Source: Nitrospira sp. UBA6909
GTDB lineage: Bacteria; Nitrospirota; Nitrospiria; Nitrospirales; Nitrospiraceae
Assembly (NCBI GenBank): GCA_002451055.1
Contig: DKBD01000098.1
Coordinates: forward strand, 1,286-6,543
DNA: 5,258 bases
Reading direction: 5' to 3'
Below the pieces are notes generated by a model. It saw only the letters and a program-made list of their open reading frames with translations. It had not been told where the DNA came from and did not search any database. The translations under genes were made by a program, and so were the position numbers. Below, in pieces: positions 1-5,258 of this stretch; the stretch's first letter is position 1, and the number at the start of each line of letters is the position of its first letter.

Positions 1-171
1 GCGCTGGTCATCGCAGGGAAGGATCAATCAGGTATCTTGCTGGCCGCTCGGAACTTAGCGGATGTAAAAGTGCTGAGCCCTGATCAGCTGAATGTATACG
101 ATATCGTCCGTGCCGGAGTGGTTGTGGTCCCTCAGCGTGAGTTGGGGCATGTACAAGAGGTTTGGTCGTGA
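1..171 (+). CDS. rplD: 50S ribosomal protein L4, C-terminal fragment (5' end outside window)
   Basis: The frame is open from the first base to TGA at 169-171 and encodes the last 56 residues of L4. L4 is a 23S rRNA-binding protein whose extended loop, not in this window, lines the peptide exit tunnel. The visible part is the C-terminal Rossmann-like globular domain. It shows a hydrophobic strand (ALVIAG), then SGILLAARNLADVKVL, then the hallmark LNVYDIVRAGVVVV, which matches the family pattern ARN-x-VKV-x(6)-LNVYD. The stop codon overlaps the GTG start of rplW by 4 bp, which suggests translational coupling. In E. coli, L4 is also the autogenous repressor of the S10 operon through its leader. 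Nothing in this window shows whether that holds here. Identification is secure despite the truncation because of the motif and the rplW neighbour. Confidence 0.95.
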   Translation, partial: ALVIAGKDQSGILLAARNLADVKVLSPDQLNVYDIVRAGVVVVPQRELGHVQEVWS

Positions 172-461
172 AGGTGGAATTGCACGCGGTGTTGGTTCGG
201 CCGCTCCTAACGGAGAAAATCACAGGCCTCCGTGAAGCTACGAATACGGTTGGTTTCATCGTGCATCCTGAGGCGAATCGGCTTCAGATCAAGCAGGCCG
301 TTGAAGCGCTGCTCAAGGTGAAGGTGCAAAGGGTGAACGTTCTGAATATGCCAGGAAAGCTTAAACGGTTGGGCCGATTCTCAGGGCGGAGATCAGACTG
401 GAAGAAAGCGTTTGTCACCCTCAAGAAGGGTGAAAAGCTTGAAATGTATGAAAGCGCATAA
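168..461 (+). CDS. rplW: 50S ribosomal protein L23
   Basis: L23 binds domain III of 23S rRNA and sits at the peptide exit-tunnel mouth, where trigger factor and SRP dock. The product is 97 aa against 100 in E. coli. RPLLTEKITG (residues 11-20) carries the conserved Glu (E16) equivalent to the E. coli trigger-factor docking residue E18. ANRLQIKQAVEALLKVKV and GRRSDWKKAFVTLKKGEK are standard L23 blocks. I chose GTG at 168, which overlaps the rplD stop as GTGA and has AAGAGG at 155-160, seven bases upstream. A TTG six bases earlier (162) would place the start inside the spacing region and add two residues, so it is less likely. The GTGA overlap implies that translation is coupled to rplD. Confidence 0.96.
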   Translation: MKVELHAVLVRPLLTEKITGLREATNTVGFIVHPEANRLQIKQAVEALLKVKVQRVNVLNMPGKLKRLGRFSGRRSDWKKAFVTLKKGEKLEMYESA

Positions 462-464
462 ATG

Positions 465-493
465 CACCTTATTCGGCAGCAAGTAAAAAGGTG
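465..493 (+). promoter_or_regulatory. possible RBS-masking hairpin before rplB
   Basis: In the 43-nt gap between rplW and rplB, CACCTT (465-470) is the exact reverse complement of AAGGTG (488-493). The second arm is the core of the rplB Shine-Dalgarno AAGGTGAG (488-495), nine bases before the ATG at 505. After an A/A mismatch, two further T-A pairs (472-473 with 485-486) could form. Pairing would hide the ribosome-binding site. Any purine-rich site may find a short complement by chance, so regulation is only a possibility. Confidence 0.3.
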
Positions 494-504
494 AGATCGT
501 CAAC

Positions 505-1347
505 ATGGGATTGAAATCATATAGACCAACATCTCCCGGGCGACGGGATATGACTGCAGTTACTACCGAGGATCTCAGCGCGAAGAGACCGGAGAAATCG
601 CTTACATCGTTTCACCTTCGAACCGGAGGCCGGAACAACGACGGCCGTATGACTATCCGTTTTCGGGGCGGTGGGCATAAGCGTCTGTACCGAAAGATCG
701 ATTTTCTTCGCGACAAGGTGGGGATTCCTGCACGAGTCCAGGCGATTGAGTACGATCCGAATCGGTCGGCACGCATTGCTTTACTGAAATATCGTGATGG
801 AGAGAAGCGATACATTCTGGCTCCGGTGGGCATGAGGGTGAATGATGAGGTTCTCTCCGGTCCACAGGCTGAAATTCGACCGGGGAATGCCCTTCCTTTG
901 GCTAATATGCCACTGGGCACGACGGTTCATAATATCGAGCTGAAGCCAGGAAAGGGCGGACAGCTGATTCGTAGCGCCGGCGGGGTCGCTCAGGTGATGG
1001 GGCGTGACGGAGATTATGTGCAGGTTCGGTTGAAGTCCGGAGAAATGCGAAGAATCCTCGGGGTGTGTATGGCGACGGTCGGGCAGGTTGGAAATCTCGA
1101 CCATGAGAATATCACCGTGGGAAAAGCCGGTCGGAGTCGATGGAAGGGGAAGCGGCCACATGTGCGAGGGGTCGTGATGAACCCCGTTGACCATCCTCAT
1201 GGCGGGGGAGAGGGTAAGTCTGGGCAGGGCAATCCACATCCAGTGTCGCCTTGGGGGATGCCGACAAAAGGGTACAAGACGAGGAAGAATAAGAAGACCG
1301 GAAAGTTTATTATTGCCAGAAGAAAGTCAGGAGTGCGCAATGCCTAG
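505..1347 (+). CDS. rplB: 50S ribosomal protein L2
   Basis: L2 is a primary 23S rRNA-binding protein needed for subunit association and for building the peptidyl-transferase region. The product is 280 aa (273 in E. coli). It has the N-terminal OB-fold RNA-binding domain ([20 protein letters not shown], residues 37-56), the SH3-like domain, and a basic C-terminal tail rich in K and R. The family signature [13 protein letters not shown] is intact at 225-237, including H230, the counterpart of E. coli H229 implicated in peptidyl-transferase function. The ATG at 505 is preceded by AAGGTGAG at 488-495. The 3' end overlaps rpsS by 8 bp (1340-1347). No residue looks anomalous. Confidence 0.98.
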   Translation: MGLKSYRPTSPGRRDMTAVTTEDLSAKRPEKSLTSFHLRTGGRNNDGRMTIRFRGGGHKRLYRKIDFLRDKVGIPARVQAIEYDPNRSARIALLKYRDGEKRYILAPVGMRVNDEVLSGPQAEIRPGNALPLANMPLGTTVHNIELKPGKGGQLIRSAGGVAQVMGRDGDYVQVRLKSGEMRRILGVCMATVGQVGNLDHENITVGKAGRSRWKGKRPHVRGVVMNPVDHPHGGGEGKSGQGNPHPVSPWGMPTKGYKTRKNKKTGKFIIARRKSGVRNA

Positions 1348-1627
1348 ATCGATCAGCAAGGGAGCGTTTATCGACGCACATCTCCTCAGGAAAGTTGAGC
1401 AGATGAACCAGACCAAGGATCGCAGGCTGATCAAGACATGGTCAAGGCGTTCCACTGTCATTCCTGACATGATCGGGCATACGTTTGCGGTTCATAATGG
1501 TAAAAAGTTTATTCCCGTGTTTGTGACCGAAAATATGGTGGGACACAAGCTCGGCGAGTTTGCGCCGACCAGGTTTTTCAAAGGCCATGGTCAGGCCAAA
1601 AGCGAAAAGGCTGTTCCACTCAAATAG
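1340..1627 (+). CDS. rpsS: 30S ribosomal protein S19
   Basis: S19 lies in the head of the 30S subunit, forms a complex with S13 and contacts 16S rRNA near the A-site tRNA. The product is 95 aa, a normal length for the family. It begins [11 protein letters not shown], where most homologues have KGPF, so the Pro to Ala change at residue 9 is a mild divergence. The S19 signature is intact: [20 protein letters not shown] followed by EFAPTR (residues 53-78). The ATG at 1340 lies inside the last codons of rplB and is preceded by AGGAG at 1329-1333 with six bases of spacing. This fixes the start, although the frame stays open further upstream inside rplB. The out-of-frame overlap implies coupled translation. 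A 62-nt gap with a stem-loop follows. Confidence 0.97.
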   Translation: MPRSISKGAFIDAHLLRKVEQMNQTKDRRLIKTWSRRSTVIPDMIGHTFAVHNGKKFIPVFVTENMVGHKLGEFAPTRFFKGHGQAKSEKAVPLK

Positions 1628-1636
1628 GGGACCGAG

Positions 1637-1678
1637 AGTCGTCACGGACAGGAACTATTTTCCTGGAGCCGGACGGCT
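1637..1678 (+). promoter_or_regulatory. imperfect stem-loop between rpsS and rplV
   Basis: The gap between rpsS and rplV folds into a long stem. Bases 1637-1643 pair with 1672-1678 (7 pairs, one G-T). After a bulged A1644, 1645-1647 pair with 1669-1671. After an internal loop (A1648 against 1666-1668), CAGGAA at 1649-1654 pairs with TTCCTG at 1660-1665. The loop is CTATT. That gives 16 pairs in 42 nt, ending 11 nt before the rplV ATG. No T-run follows, so it is not an intrinsic terminator. A post-transcriptional role such as protein binding, coupling control or RNase processing is inference. Confidence 0.5.
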
Positions 1679-1689
1679 GGATTGCAAAG

Positions 1690-2046
1690 ATGACAGAAGC
1701 ACATGCCATACTTCGATTTGTTCGGGTCGCGCCTCGCAAGGCCAGGCCGGTGATCGACATGATCAGGGGGCAACAGGTCCCCATGGCTCTTGCGATGCTG
1801 AAACATACGCCGCGGCATGCGGCCCGAGTGGTTGAGAAAATTCTTCGTTCCGCCGTCGCGAACGCCGAACAGAAGGAAATGGGCGACAGCGAGTCGATGG
1901 TGATCTCCAAGGCCTTTGTGAACTGCGGTCCGATCTATCGGCGCGCCAGGCCTCGATCGATGGGGCGCGCAAATGCAATACAGAAACGGACGAGTCACAT
2001 TACCGTTGTCGTGACCGCGCCGATCATCCAGGGAAGCAAAAAGTAG
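1690..2046 (+). CDS. rplV: 50S ribosomal protein L22
   Basis: L22 contacts all domains of 23S rRNA. Its long beta-hairpin reaches the exit-tunnel constriction and is a site of macrolide-resistance mutations in other bacteria. The product is 118 aa (110 in E. coli). RVAPRKARPVIDMIRG (12-27) is the N-terminal helix region. The hairpin and C-terminal strand are FVNCGPIYRRARPRSMGRAN followed by IQKRTSHITVVVTAP (77-111). Pro20 replaces the usual Leu of RKARLV, and SMGRA replaces the usual A-x-GRA. The ATG at 1690 has only a weak GGA (1679-1681) upstream, directly at the foot of the stem-loop, which suggests that translation depends on rpsS. An in-frame ATT at 1681 would add MAK but is an unlikely start. 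Confidence 0.95.
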   Translation: MTEAHAILRFVRVAPRKARPVIDMIRGQQVPMALAMLKHTPRHAARVVEKILRSAVANAEQKEMGDSESMVISKAFVNCGPIYRRARPRSMGRANAIQKRTSHITVVVTAPIIQGSKK

Positions 2047-2086
2047 GGGTTTTTTTACAGTCACCGATTACTGAGGCAGACGTCGT

Positions 2087-2758
2087 ATGGGGCAGAAGAC
2101 AAATCCAATAGGGTATCGCCTAGGTTACAACTATACATGGAATTCTCGCTGGTATGCCGGCAAGGATTACGCAAAGCTCTTACATCAGGACGTCAAGATC
2201 AGAAAGATGGTGAAGGCCAAGCTCTATCATGCCGGTGTGGCTAAGGTGGAGATTGAACGTTCCGGAGATCAGACCCGAGTGATTATTCATACGGCCAGGC
2301 CAGGTATCATCATCGGTCGAAAGGGAGCCGAGGTCGACAAGCTCAAGGCGGATCTCGAGAGACAGTACGGCGGGCAGGTGTACATCACAGTTAAGGAGAT
2401 CAAGAAGCCAGAGCTTGATGCCCAACTTGTCAGCGAAAACGTTGCCACGCAGCTCGAAAAGAGAGTGGCCTTTCGTCGAGCTATGAAACGAAGTGTTCAG
2501 TCGGCGCTTCGACTCGGCGCGCAGGGAATCAAGATTATGGTGGCCGGTCGCTTGGGTGGGGCGGAAATCGCACGGACTGAATGGTATCGAGAGGGGCGTG
2601 TGCCGTTGCATACGCTTCGCGCGGAAATCGACTATGGCTTTGCCGAAGCCCATACGACTATGGGCCAGATCGGGGTGAAGACCTGGATCTATAAGGGAGA
2701 GTTGCTTCCACCGCAGCCTATCAAGCCAGACTCGGTTATGGAGCGCCGCTTCGGCTAA
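2087..2758 (+). CDS. rpsC: 30S ribosomal protein S3
   Basis: S3 sits at the mRNA entry site of the 30S head and in E. coli contributes to mRNA helicase activity. The product is 223 aa (E. coli 233). The start [13 protein letters not shown] is the canonical S3 N-terminus. A type-2 KH domain follows, with the GxxG loop at 77-80 (GRKG) inside [16 protein letters not shown]. The basic stretch FRRAMKR (129-135) corresponds to the residues linked to helicase activity. The C-terminal domain is recognised by [20 protein letters not shown] (154-173) and [20 protein letters not shown]. The ATG at 2087 has GAGG at 2073-2076, ten bases upstream. Its stop codon forms part of the rplP ribosome-binding site. 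Confidence 0.98.
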   Translation: MGQKTNPIGYRLGYNYTWNSRWYAGKDYAKLLHQDVKIRKMVKAKLYHAGVAKVEIERSGDQTRVIIHTARPGIIIGRKGAEVDKLKADLERQYGGQVYITVKEIKKPELDAQLVSENVATQLEKRVAFRRAMKRSVQSALRLGAQGIKIMVAGRLGGAEIARTEWYREGRVPLHTLRAEIDYGFAEAHTTMGQIGVKTWIYKGELLPPQPIKPDSVMERRFG

Positions 2759-2763
2759 GGAGA
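2757..2763 (+). promoter_or_regulatory. Shine-Dalgarno of rplP embedded in the rpsC stop
   Basis: AAGGAGA overlaps the last two bases of the rpsC TAA (2756-2758) and lies six bases before GTG at 2770. It is among the strongest ribosome-binding sites in the window and decides the GTG start of rplP. The placement suggests that a ribosome finishing rpsC can reinitiate on rplP. Confidence 0.8.
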
Positions 2764-2769
2764 CAGACT

Positions 2770-3186
2770 GTGTTAGCGCCAAAAAAAGTCAAGTTCAGAA
2801 AAATGCAAAAGGGCCGAATGAACGGCAAGGCCTATCGAGGCGGCCAGATTACATTGGGGCAGTTTGGTCTCAAGGCGCTGGAGCCTGGATGGGTGACGAG
2901 CCGCCAAATTGAGGCTGCGAGAATCGCGATTACCCGATATGTCAAGCGGGGCGGGCAGGTGTGGACGCGTATTTTCCCGGATAAGCCGATCACGAAGAAG
3001 CCGGCAGAAACCCGAATGGGCAAGGGAAAGGGAAATCCGGAATACTGGGTTGCTGTGGTGAAGCCCGGCCGAATTCTCTATGAGATGGATGGAGTGGCTC
3101 CAGATGTTGCCCGAGAGGCGTTTCGTCTGGCGTCTCATAAGCTGCCTGTCGCGACGAAGCTGGTCGTTCGAGGAGAGTTCGGGTAA
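2770..3186 (+). CDS. rplP: 50S ribosomal protein L16
   Basis: L16 binds 23S rRNA beside the A-site tRNA elbow and organises the peptidyl-transferase centre late in assembly. The product is 138 aa (136 in E. coli) and nearly consensus. The start is [39 protein letters not shown] (37-56) is a core block, then [20 protein letters not shown] (68-87), then [20 protein letters not shown]82 aligns with E. coli R81, the residue hydroxylated by YcfD (RoxA) in that species. Whether it is modified here is unknown. The GTG start at 2770 follows AAGGAGA at 2757-2763, and the gap after rpsC is 11 nt. Confidence 0.98.
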   Translation: MLAPKKVKFRKMQKGRMNGKAYRGGQITLGQFGLKALEPGWVTSRQIEAARIAITRYVKRGGQVWTRIFPDKPITKKPAETRMGKGKGNPEYWVAVVKPGRILYEMDGVAPDVAREAFRLASHKLPVATKLVVRGEFG

Positions 3187-3215
3187 GACGTTGGGTTGTC
3201 GGAGGGGGAAGGGAT

Positions 3216-3431
3216 ATGTCATTGGATCTGAAAGAGATACGGCAACTGACGGAAAGTGAACTTGTGGAAAAGGAAAAGCAACTCGTGCAGGAGCTGTTCA
3301 ACCTGCGATTTCAGTTCGGCACCGGTCGGCTGGAGAATCCGATGCAGATCCGGAAGACGAAAAGGGATATTGCCAGGGTTAAGACGGTGATCCGACAGTT
3401 GCAGCAGTCGACTGAAACGGCCAAAGGGTAA
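3216..3431 (+). CDS. rpmC: 50S ribosomal protein L29
   Basis: L29 is a small two-helix protein near the exit tunnel, packed next to L23 and part of the chaperone/SRP docking platform. The product is 71 aa (63 in E. coli), with a short polar tail ending TETAKG. The first helix contains [20 protein letters not shown], and the turn region [17 protein letters not shown] is typical. The L29 signature [15 protein letters not shown] is intact at 41-55. The ATG at 3216 follows the purine-rich GGAGGGGGAAGGG (3201-3213), of which GGAGG lies ten bases from the start. The gap to rpsQ is only 8 nt. Confidence 0.97.
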   Translation: MSLDLKEIRQLTESELVEKEKQLVQELFNLRFQFGTGRLENPMQIRKTKRDIARVKTVIRQLQQSTETAKG

Positions 3432-3439
3432 GGGAAGAT

Positions 3440-3706
3440 ATGTCTGAAAGCGTGAAAAGACGCCAATGTTTCGGGAATGTCGTCAGCAACAAGATGCAGA
3501 AGACGGTTGTCGTGGTCGTCTCGCGATCCGTTGTGCATCCCCTCTATAAAAAAGTTTTGAAAAGGGTGACACGATTAAAAGCGCATGATGAGGGTGGGGT
3601 ATGCAAGGTCGGCGATCGTGTCAGGCTCACCCAAACCAGGCCACTCAGCAAAGAGAAAAATTGGCGGGTTGTTCAGATCATGCAAAAAGGACAACCGGAA
3701 AAATAA
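3440..3706 (+). CDS. rpsQ: 30S ribosomal protein S17
   Basis: S17 is a primary 16S rRNA-binding protein of OB fold that helps assemble the 30S body. The product is 88 aa (84 in E. coli). Characteristic segments are GNVVSNKMQKTVVVVV (12-27), the HPLYKK block (33-38), KAHDEGGVCKVGD (47-59) and the signature GDRVRLTQTRPLS (58-70). Within the signature the common E-x-RP is Q-T-RP, which the family pattern allows. The start ATG at 3440 has AAGGGA at 3430-3435 overlapping the rpmC stop. S17 is the last gene of the S10 operon in E. coli. Here L14 follows after 53 nt. Confidence 0.97.
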   Translation: MSESVKRRQCFGNVVSNKMQKTVVVVVSRSVVHPLYKKVLKRVTRLKAHDEGGVCKVGDRVRLTQTRPLSKEKNWRVVQIMQKGQPEK

Positions 3707-3759
3707 AAGGGGCACCGATTTGGGGTCACTAGATCTCACGGTATGCACGGAATGTATTC

Positions 3760-4128
3760 ATGATTCAAAACTACACCTACATGGATGTGGCTGATAACTC
3801 TGGCGCAAAGCAAGCTATGTGCTTTCATGTGTTCGGAGGCACCAAGCGCCGGTACGCCTCGTTGGGAGACATCGTTGTCGTCGCCGTGAAGGAAGCGATT
3901 CCACAGGCGAGTGTGAAGAAAGGCGATGTCAGCCGCGCGGTTATCGTGCGAACGACCAAGGAGGTCCGGCGTGAGGATGGTTCGTATATCAAGTTCGATC
4001 GGAATGCCTGTGTCTTGATCAATAAAGATGGCGAACCCATCGGGACACGCATTTTTGGACCGGTCGCGCGCGAATTGCGGTGGAAGAAATTTATGAAAAT
4101 CATCTCCCTTGCACCTGAGGTGCTGTAG
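3760..4128 (+). CDS. rplN: 50S ribosomal protein L14
   Basis: L14 is a five-stranded beta-barrel protein on the intersubunit face, contacting L19 and 16S rRNA. It is also the binding platform for the silencing factor RsfS. The product is 122 aa (123 in E. coli) and highly conserved. It shows [18 protein letters not shown] (10-27), [39 protein letters not shown], and the C-terminal block [13 protein letters not shown] followed by [13 protein letters not shown]. The ATG at 3760 has only a weak site (GGA at 3749-3751) upstream. This is the first gene of the spc operon in E. coli, but no convincing promoter or terminator separates it from rpsQ here, so read-through is expected. Confidence 0.98.
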   Translation: MIQNYTYMDVADNSGAKQAMCFHVFGGTKRRYASLGDIVVVAVKEAIPQASVKKGDVSRAVIVRTTKEVRREDGSYIKFDRNACVLINKDGEPIGTRIFGPVARELRWKKFMKIISLAPEVL

Positions 4129-4149
4129 GGATCGGCGAGCGAGGACATT

Positions 4150-4479
4150 GTGCAGGCACTTCGTAAGAGCAGAATCAGGAAAGGCGACACGGTTGTTGTG
4201 ATCACCGGCCGTGAGCGAGGGAAAAGCGGTAAGGTCCTCTCGGTGGATCTTGGTGAGGGCCAGGTGGTTGTCGAGAAGCTCAACATCATCAAGCGGCACA
4301 CAAAGCCCAATCAGAAGGTGAAGCAAGGGGGTATTCTTGAACGTGAGGCCCCCCTCCACCTTTCGAAAGTCATGCTGGTCTGTCCCGTGACGCAGAAGCC
4401 TACGCGGGTGGGAATCAGAAAGTCTGAAGACGGGCGGCGTGTGCGATTCAGTAAGAAATCGAACGAAACAGTAGAGTAA
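4150..4479 (+). CDS. rplX: 50S ribosomal protein L24, zinc ribbon degenerate
   Basis: L24 initiates 50S assembly by binding the 5' region of 23S rRNA and later sits at the exit tunnel. The product is 109 aa. The KOW motif is complete in [20 protein letters not shown] (10-29). The central block [14 protein letters not shown] precedes [18 protein letters not shown]. In zinc-binding L24 proteins such as that of Thermus, the C-terminus has CPxC and CxxC pairs. Here the equivalents are C78, T81, S101 and S104, so only one ligand is left and zinc binding is not expected. The GTG start at 4150 has GAGGA (4141-4145) only four bases upstream. It gives ten residues before the usual KKGD start, with no better initiator between. 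Confidence 0.96.
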   Translation: MQALRKSRIRKGDTVVVITGRERGKSGKVLSVDLGEGQVVVEKLNIIKRHTKPNQKVKQGGILEREAPLHLSKVMLVCPVTQKPTRVGIRKSEDGRRVRFSKKSNETVE

Positions 4480-4493
4480 GTGGGGCATTCGAA

Positions 4494-5144
4494 ATGGCGA
4501 AGGCAGAAAAAGGTCGCACCGGAAAACCGACCGACCGAAAACCATCAAAAAAAGAAGCAGCGGCTCCGCAAGAGCTGGATCACGGTAGCGAAGAGTCAAA
4601 GTTTCAGCCGCGGTTGCGGGACACGTACAAGCAGAAGGTCGTGCCGGCATTGATGAAGGAATTTGGGTACAAGAATATTATGCAGGTGCCAAGGCTTGAG
4701 CGTGTGGTATTGAACGTCGGCATGGGCGAGGCGTTGCAGAACGTGAAACTGTTGGAAAGCGCCGTTGCCGAATTGGGCTTGATCACCGGACAAAAGCCCG
4801 TTGTGACAAGGGCCAAGAAGGCCATTGCCGGCTTTAAGCTCAGGCAAGGCTTGCCGATTGGTGCTAAGGTGACGCTCCGCAGCCGTCGCATGTATGAATT
4901 CTTCGATCGCCTGGTGACATTGGCGCTCCCCAGGATCCGAGACTTCCGTGGAGTTTCCCCGAAATCTTTTGATGGTCGAGGGAACTACACATTTGGTTTG
5001 AAGGAGCAGTTGATTTTTCCGGAAATCAAGTACGATGACGTGGCATCGATCCACGGTATGGATATTACGATTGTGACGACGGCTAAGATGAACGAAGAAG
5101 GAAAGGTTTTACTTAAACAGTTAAACATGCCGTTTCGGACGTAA
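4494..5144 (+). CDS. rplE: 50S ribosomal protein L5 with N-terminal extension
   Basis: L5 binds 5S rRNA in the central protuberance and touches P-site tRNA and S13. The core starts around residue 40 ([20 protein letters not shown]) and is complete: [20 protein letters not shown] (61-80), the signature [17 protein letters not shown] (94-110), [36 protein letters not shown], and an end at NMPFRT. The total of 216 aa exceeds the usual length of about 180 because of a charged tail at residues 1-39, basic up to residue 20 and acidic at 21-35. It is probably disordered. The ATG at 4494 lies 14 nt after rplX with an SD-like AAGTGGGG. The only late alternative, TTG at 4614, has no ribosome-binding site, so the tail is likely real. 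Confidence 0.95.
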   Translation: MAKAEKGRTGKPTDRKPSKKEAAAPQELDHGSEESKFQPRLRDTYKQKVVPALMKEFGYKNIMQVPRLERVVLNVGMGEALQNVKLLESAVAELGLITGQKPVVTRAKKAIAGFKLRQGLPIGAKVTLRSRRMYEFFDRLVTLALPRIRDFRGVSPKSFDGRGNYTFGLKEQLIFPEIKYDDVASIHGMDITIVTTAKMNEEGKVLLKQLNMPFRT

Positions 5145-5173
5145 GCTAGTATCCGCATCGGCGATGCTCGCTG

Positions 5174-5180
5174 AAAGGAG
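5174..5180 (+). promoter_or_regulatory. Shine-Dalgarno of rpsN
   Basis: AAAGGAG lies five bases before GTG at 5186 and decides that start. An in-frame GTG at 5180, overlapping the site itself, is too close to be used. A small hairpin (GCATC, loop GGC, GATGC, 5155-5167) lies just upstream but leaves the site free. Confidence 0.75.
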
Positions 5181-5258
5181 TGTTCGTGGCACGATTAGCG
5201 CTAAGAAATAAGGCGACGGCTGAGGCGAAATTTCTTAGCGCTAATCGTGCCACGAACA
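5181..5258. repeat. perfect 29-bp inverted repeat at the sequence end, probable fold-back artefact
   Basis: Bases 5181-5209 are the exact reverse complement of 5230-5258, with a 20-nt spacer (5210-5229). The repeat stops at the last base of the window. The arms contain the bases just after the rpsN Shine-Dalgarno and the first eight codons of rpsN, and each includes the 10-bp palindrome TTAGCGCTAA (5195-5204 and 5235-5244). The turning point has ATTT at 5230-5233, which fits both the genuine Lys-Phe codons and the reverse complement of AAAT at 5206-5209. This is the kind of microhomology expected for a snap-back or template-switch chimera. A genuine structure here would destroy rpsN, which is essential in most bacteria. 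Confidence 0.9.
5186..5258 (+). CDS. rpsN: 30S ribosomal protein S14 (apparently zinc-type), 5' fragment with corrupted end
   Basis: The GTG at 5186 begins VARLALRNKATAEAKF (residues 1-16, to base 5233). This resembles the N-terminus of short zinc-type S14, which typically reaches a K-F pair at about residue 16 just before the V-x-x-Y-x-R-C region. The position after rplE fits rpsN, and the start has a strong AAAGGAG. From 5234 the frame continues as LSANRATN, which is not S14-like. It is encoded by the reverse complement of the gene's own first codons (see the inverted repeat), so only 5186-5233 should be trusted. The cysteines that would prove the zinc type are not present. S14 binds the 16S rRNA 3' domain in the 30S head near S3 and S19. 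Confidence 0.7.
   Translation, partial: MARLALRNKATAEAKFLSANRATN

Noticed and set aside
162..167. TTG start two codons upstream for rplW
   Set aside because: It lies one base after AAGAGG, too close. GTG at 168 has correct spacing and the usual GTGA overlap with rplD.
1187..1339. N-terminally extended start for rpsS inside rplB
   Set aside because: The frame is open upstream, but homologous S19 begins PRSxSKG, and AGGAG at 1329-1333 is correctly placed for the ATG at 1340.
1637..1678. rpsS-rplV stem-loop as an intrinsic terminator
   Set aside because: No T-run follows it and rplV starts 11 nt later. I kept it only as a possible RNA control or processing element.
2046..2056. GGGG followed by seven Ts after the rplV stop, as a possible terminator
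   Set aside because: No stable hairpin precedes the T-run and essential genes of the same operon continue downstream.
2180..2782. 200-codon minus-strand open frame opposite rpsC
   Set aside because: It is a shadow of the S3 gene with no recognisable domain.
3720..3747. Possible spc promoter (TTGGGG, 16 nt, TATGCA)
   Set aside because: Both boxes match poorly and there is no supporting context. Such pairs are expected by chance.
3736..4650. 304-codon open frame on the minus strand opposite rplN, rplX and the rplE start
   Set aside because: It runs antisense to three clearly conserved genes, its product resembles no family I know and is rich in R, H, P and L as expected from complemented coding sequence, and it spans gene boundaries.
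5181..5258. Terminal inverted repeat as a telomere hairpin, insertion-sequence end or attachment site
   Set aside because: It consists only of the start of rpsN and its own reverse complement, carries no foreign sequence, and sits inside a core ribosomal operon.

Overview
The window is a section of a bacterial ribosomal-protein super-operon, all on the + strand, in the classic S10-spc order: rplD (3' end only), rplW, rplB, rpsS, rplV, rpsC, rplP, rpmC, rpsQ, rplN, rplX, rplE and the first codons of rpsN. Every complete gene has the expected length and family motifs, and none is broken. The genes cover roughly 94% of the window. The largest gap is 62 nt (rpsS-rplV), so no gene-free stretch exceeds 300 bases.

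The organism is a bacterium. L2, L16, S17 and L14 do not look gammaproteobacterial. The apparent zinc-type S14 start, the L24 with a relic zinc-ribbon cysteine, and the L5 with a long charged N-terminal tail made me think of the Nitrospira lineage (Nitrospirota). That is from memory of family sequences, not from a search, and is only moderately likely. Four of the thirteen starts are GTG (rplW, rplP, rplX, rpsN).

Layout: 1-461 holds the L4 end and L23, coupled by a 4-bp overlap. 505-1627 holds L2 and S19, overlapping by 8 bp. 1690-2046 is L22, preceded by a 62-nt gap that folds into a strong imperfect stem-loop. 2087-3706 holds S3, L16, L29 and S17 in tight succession. L14, L24 and L5 follow from 3760 with only 53 nt and no terminator, so the S10 and spc blocks appear to be one transcription unit here. 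The products assemble into both subunits: L2, L4, L14, L16, L22, L23, L24, L29 and L5 in the 50S, and S3, S14, S17 and S19 in the 30S.

The last 78 bases are abnormal. From 5181 to the final base there is a perfect 29-bp inverted repeat with a 20-nt spacer. It turns the reading frame of S14 back on itself right after residue 16 and stops exactly at the end of the sequence. I read this as a fold-back (assembly or amplification) artefact rather than biology. I found no mobile element, CRISPR array, tRNA or rRNA, and no undescribed system. The most useful leads are the rpsS-rplV stem-loop, the L5 tail and the eroded L24 zinc ribbon.
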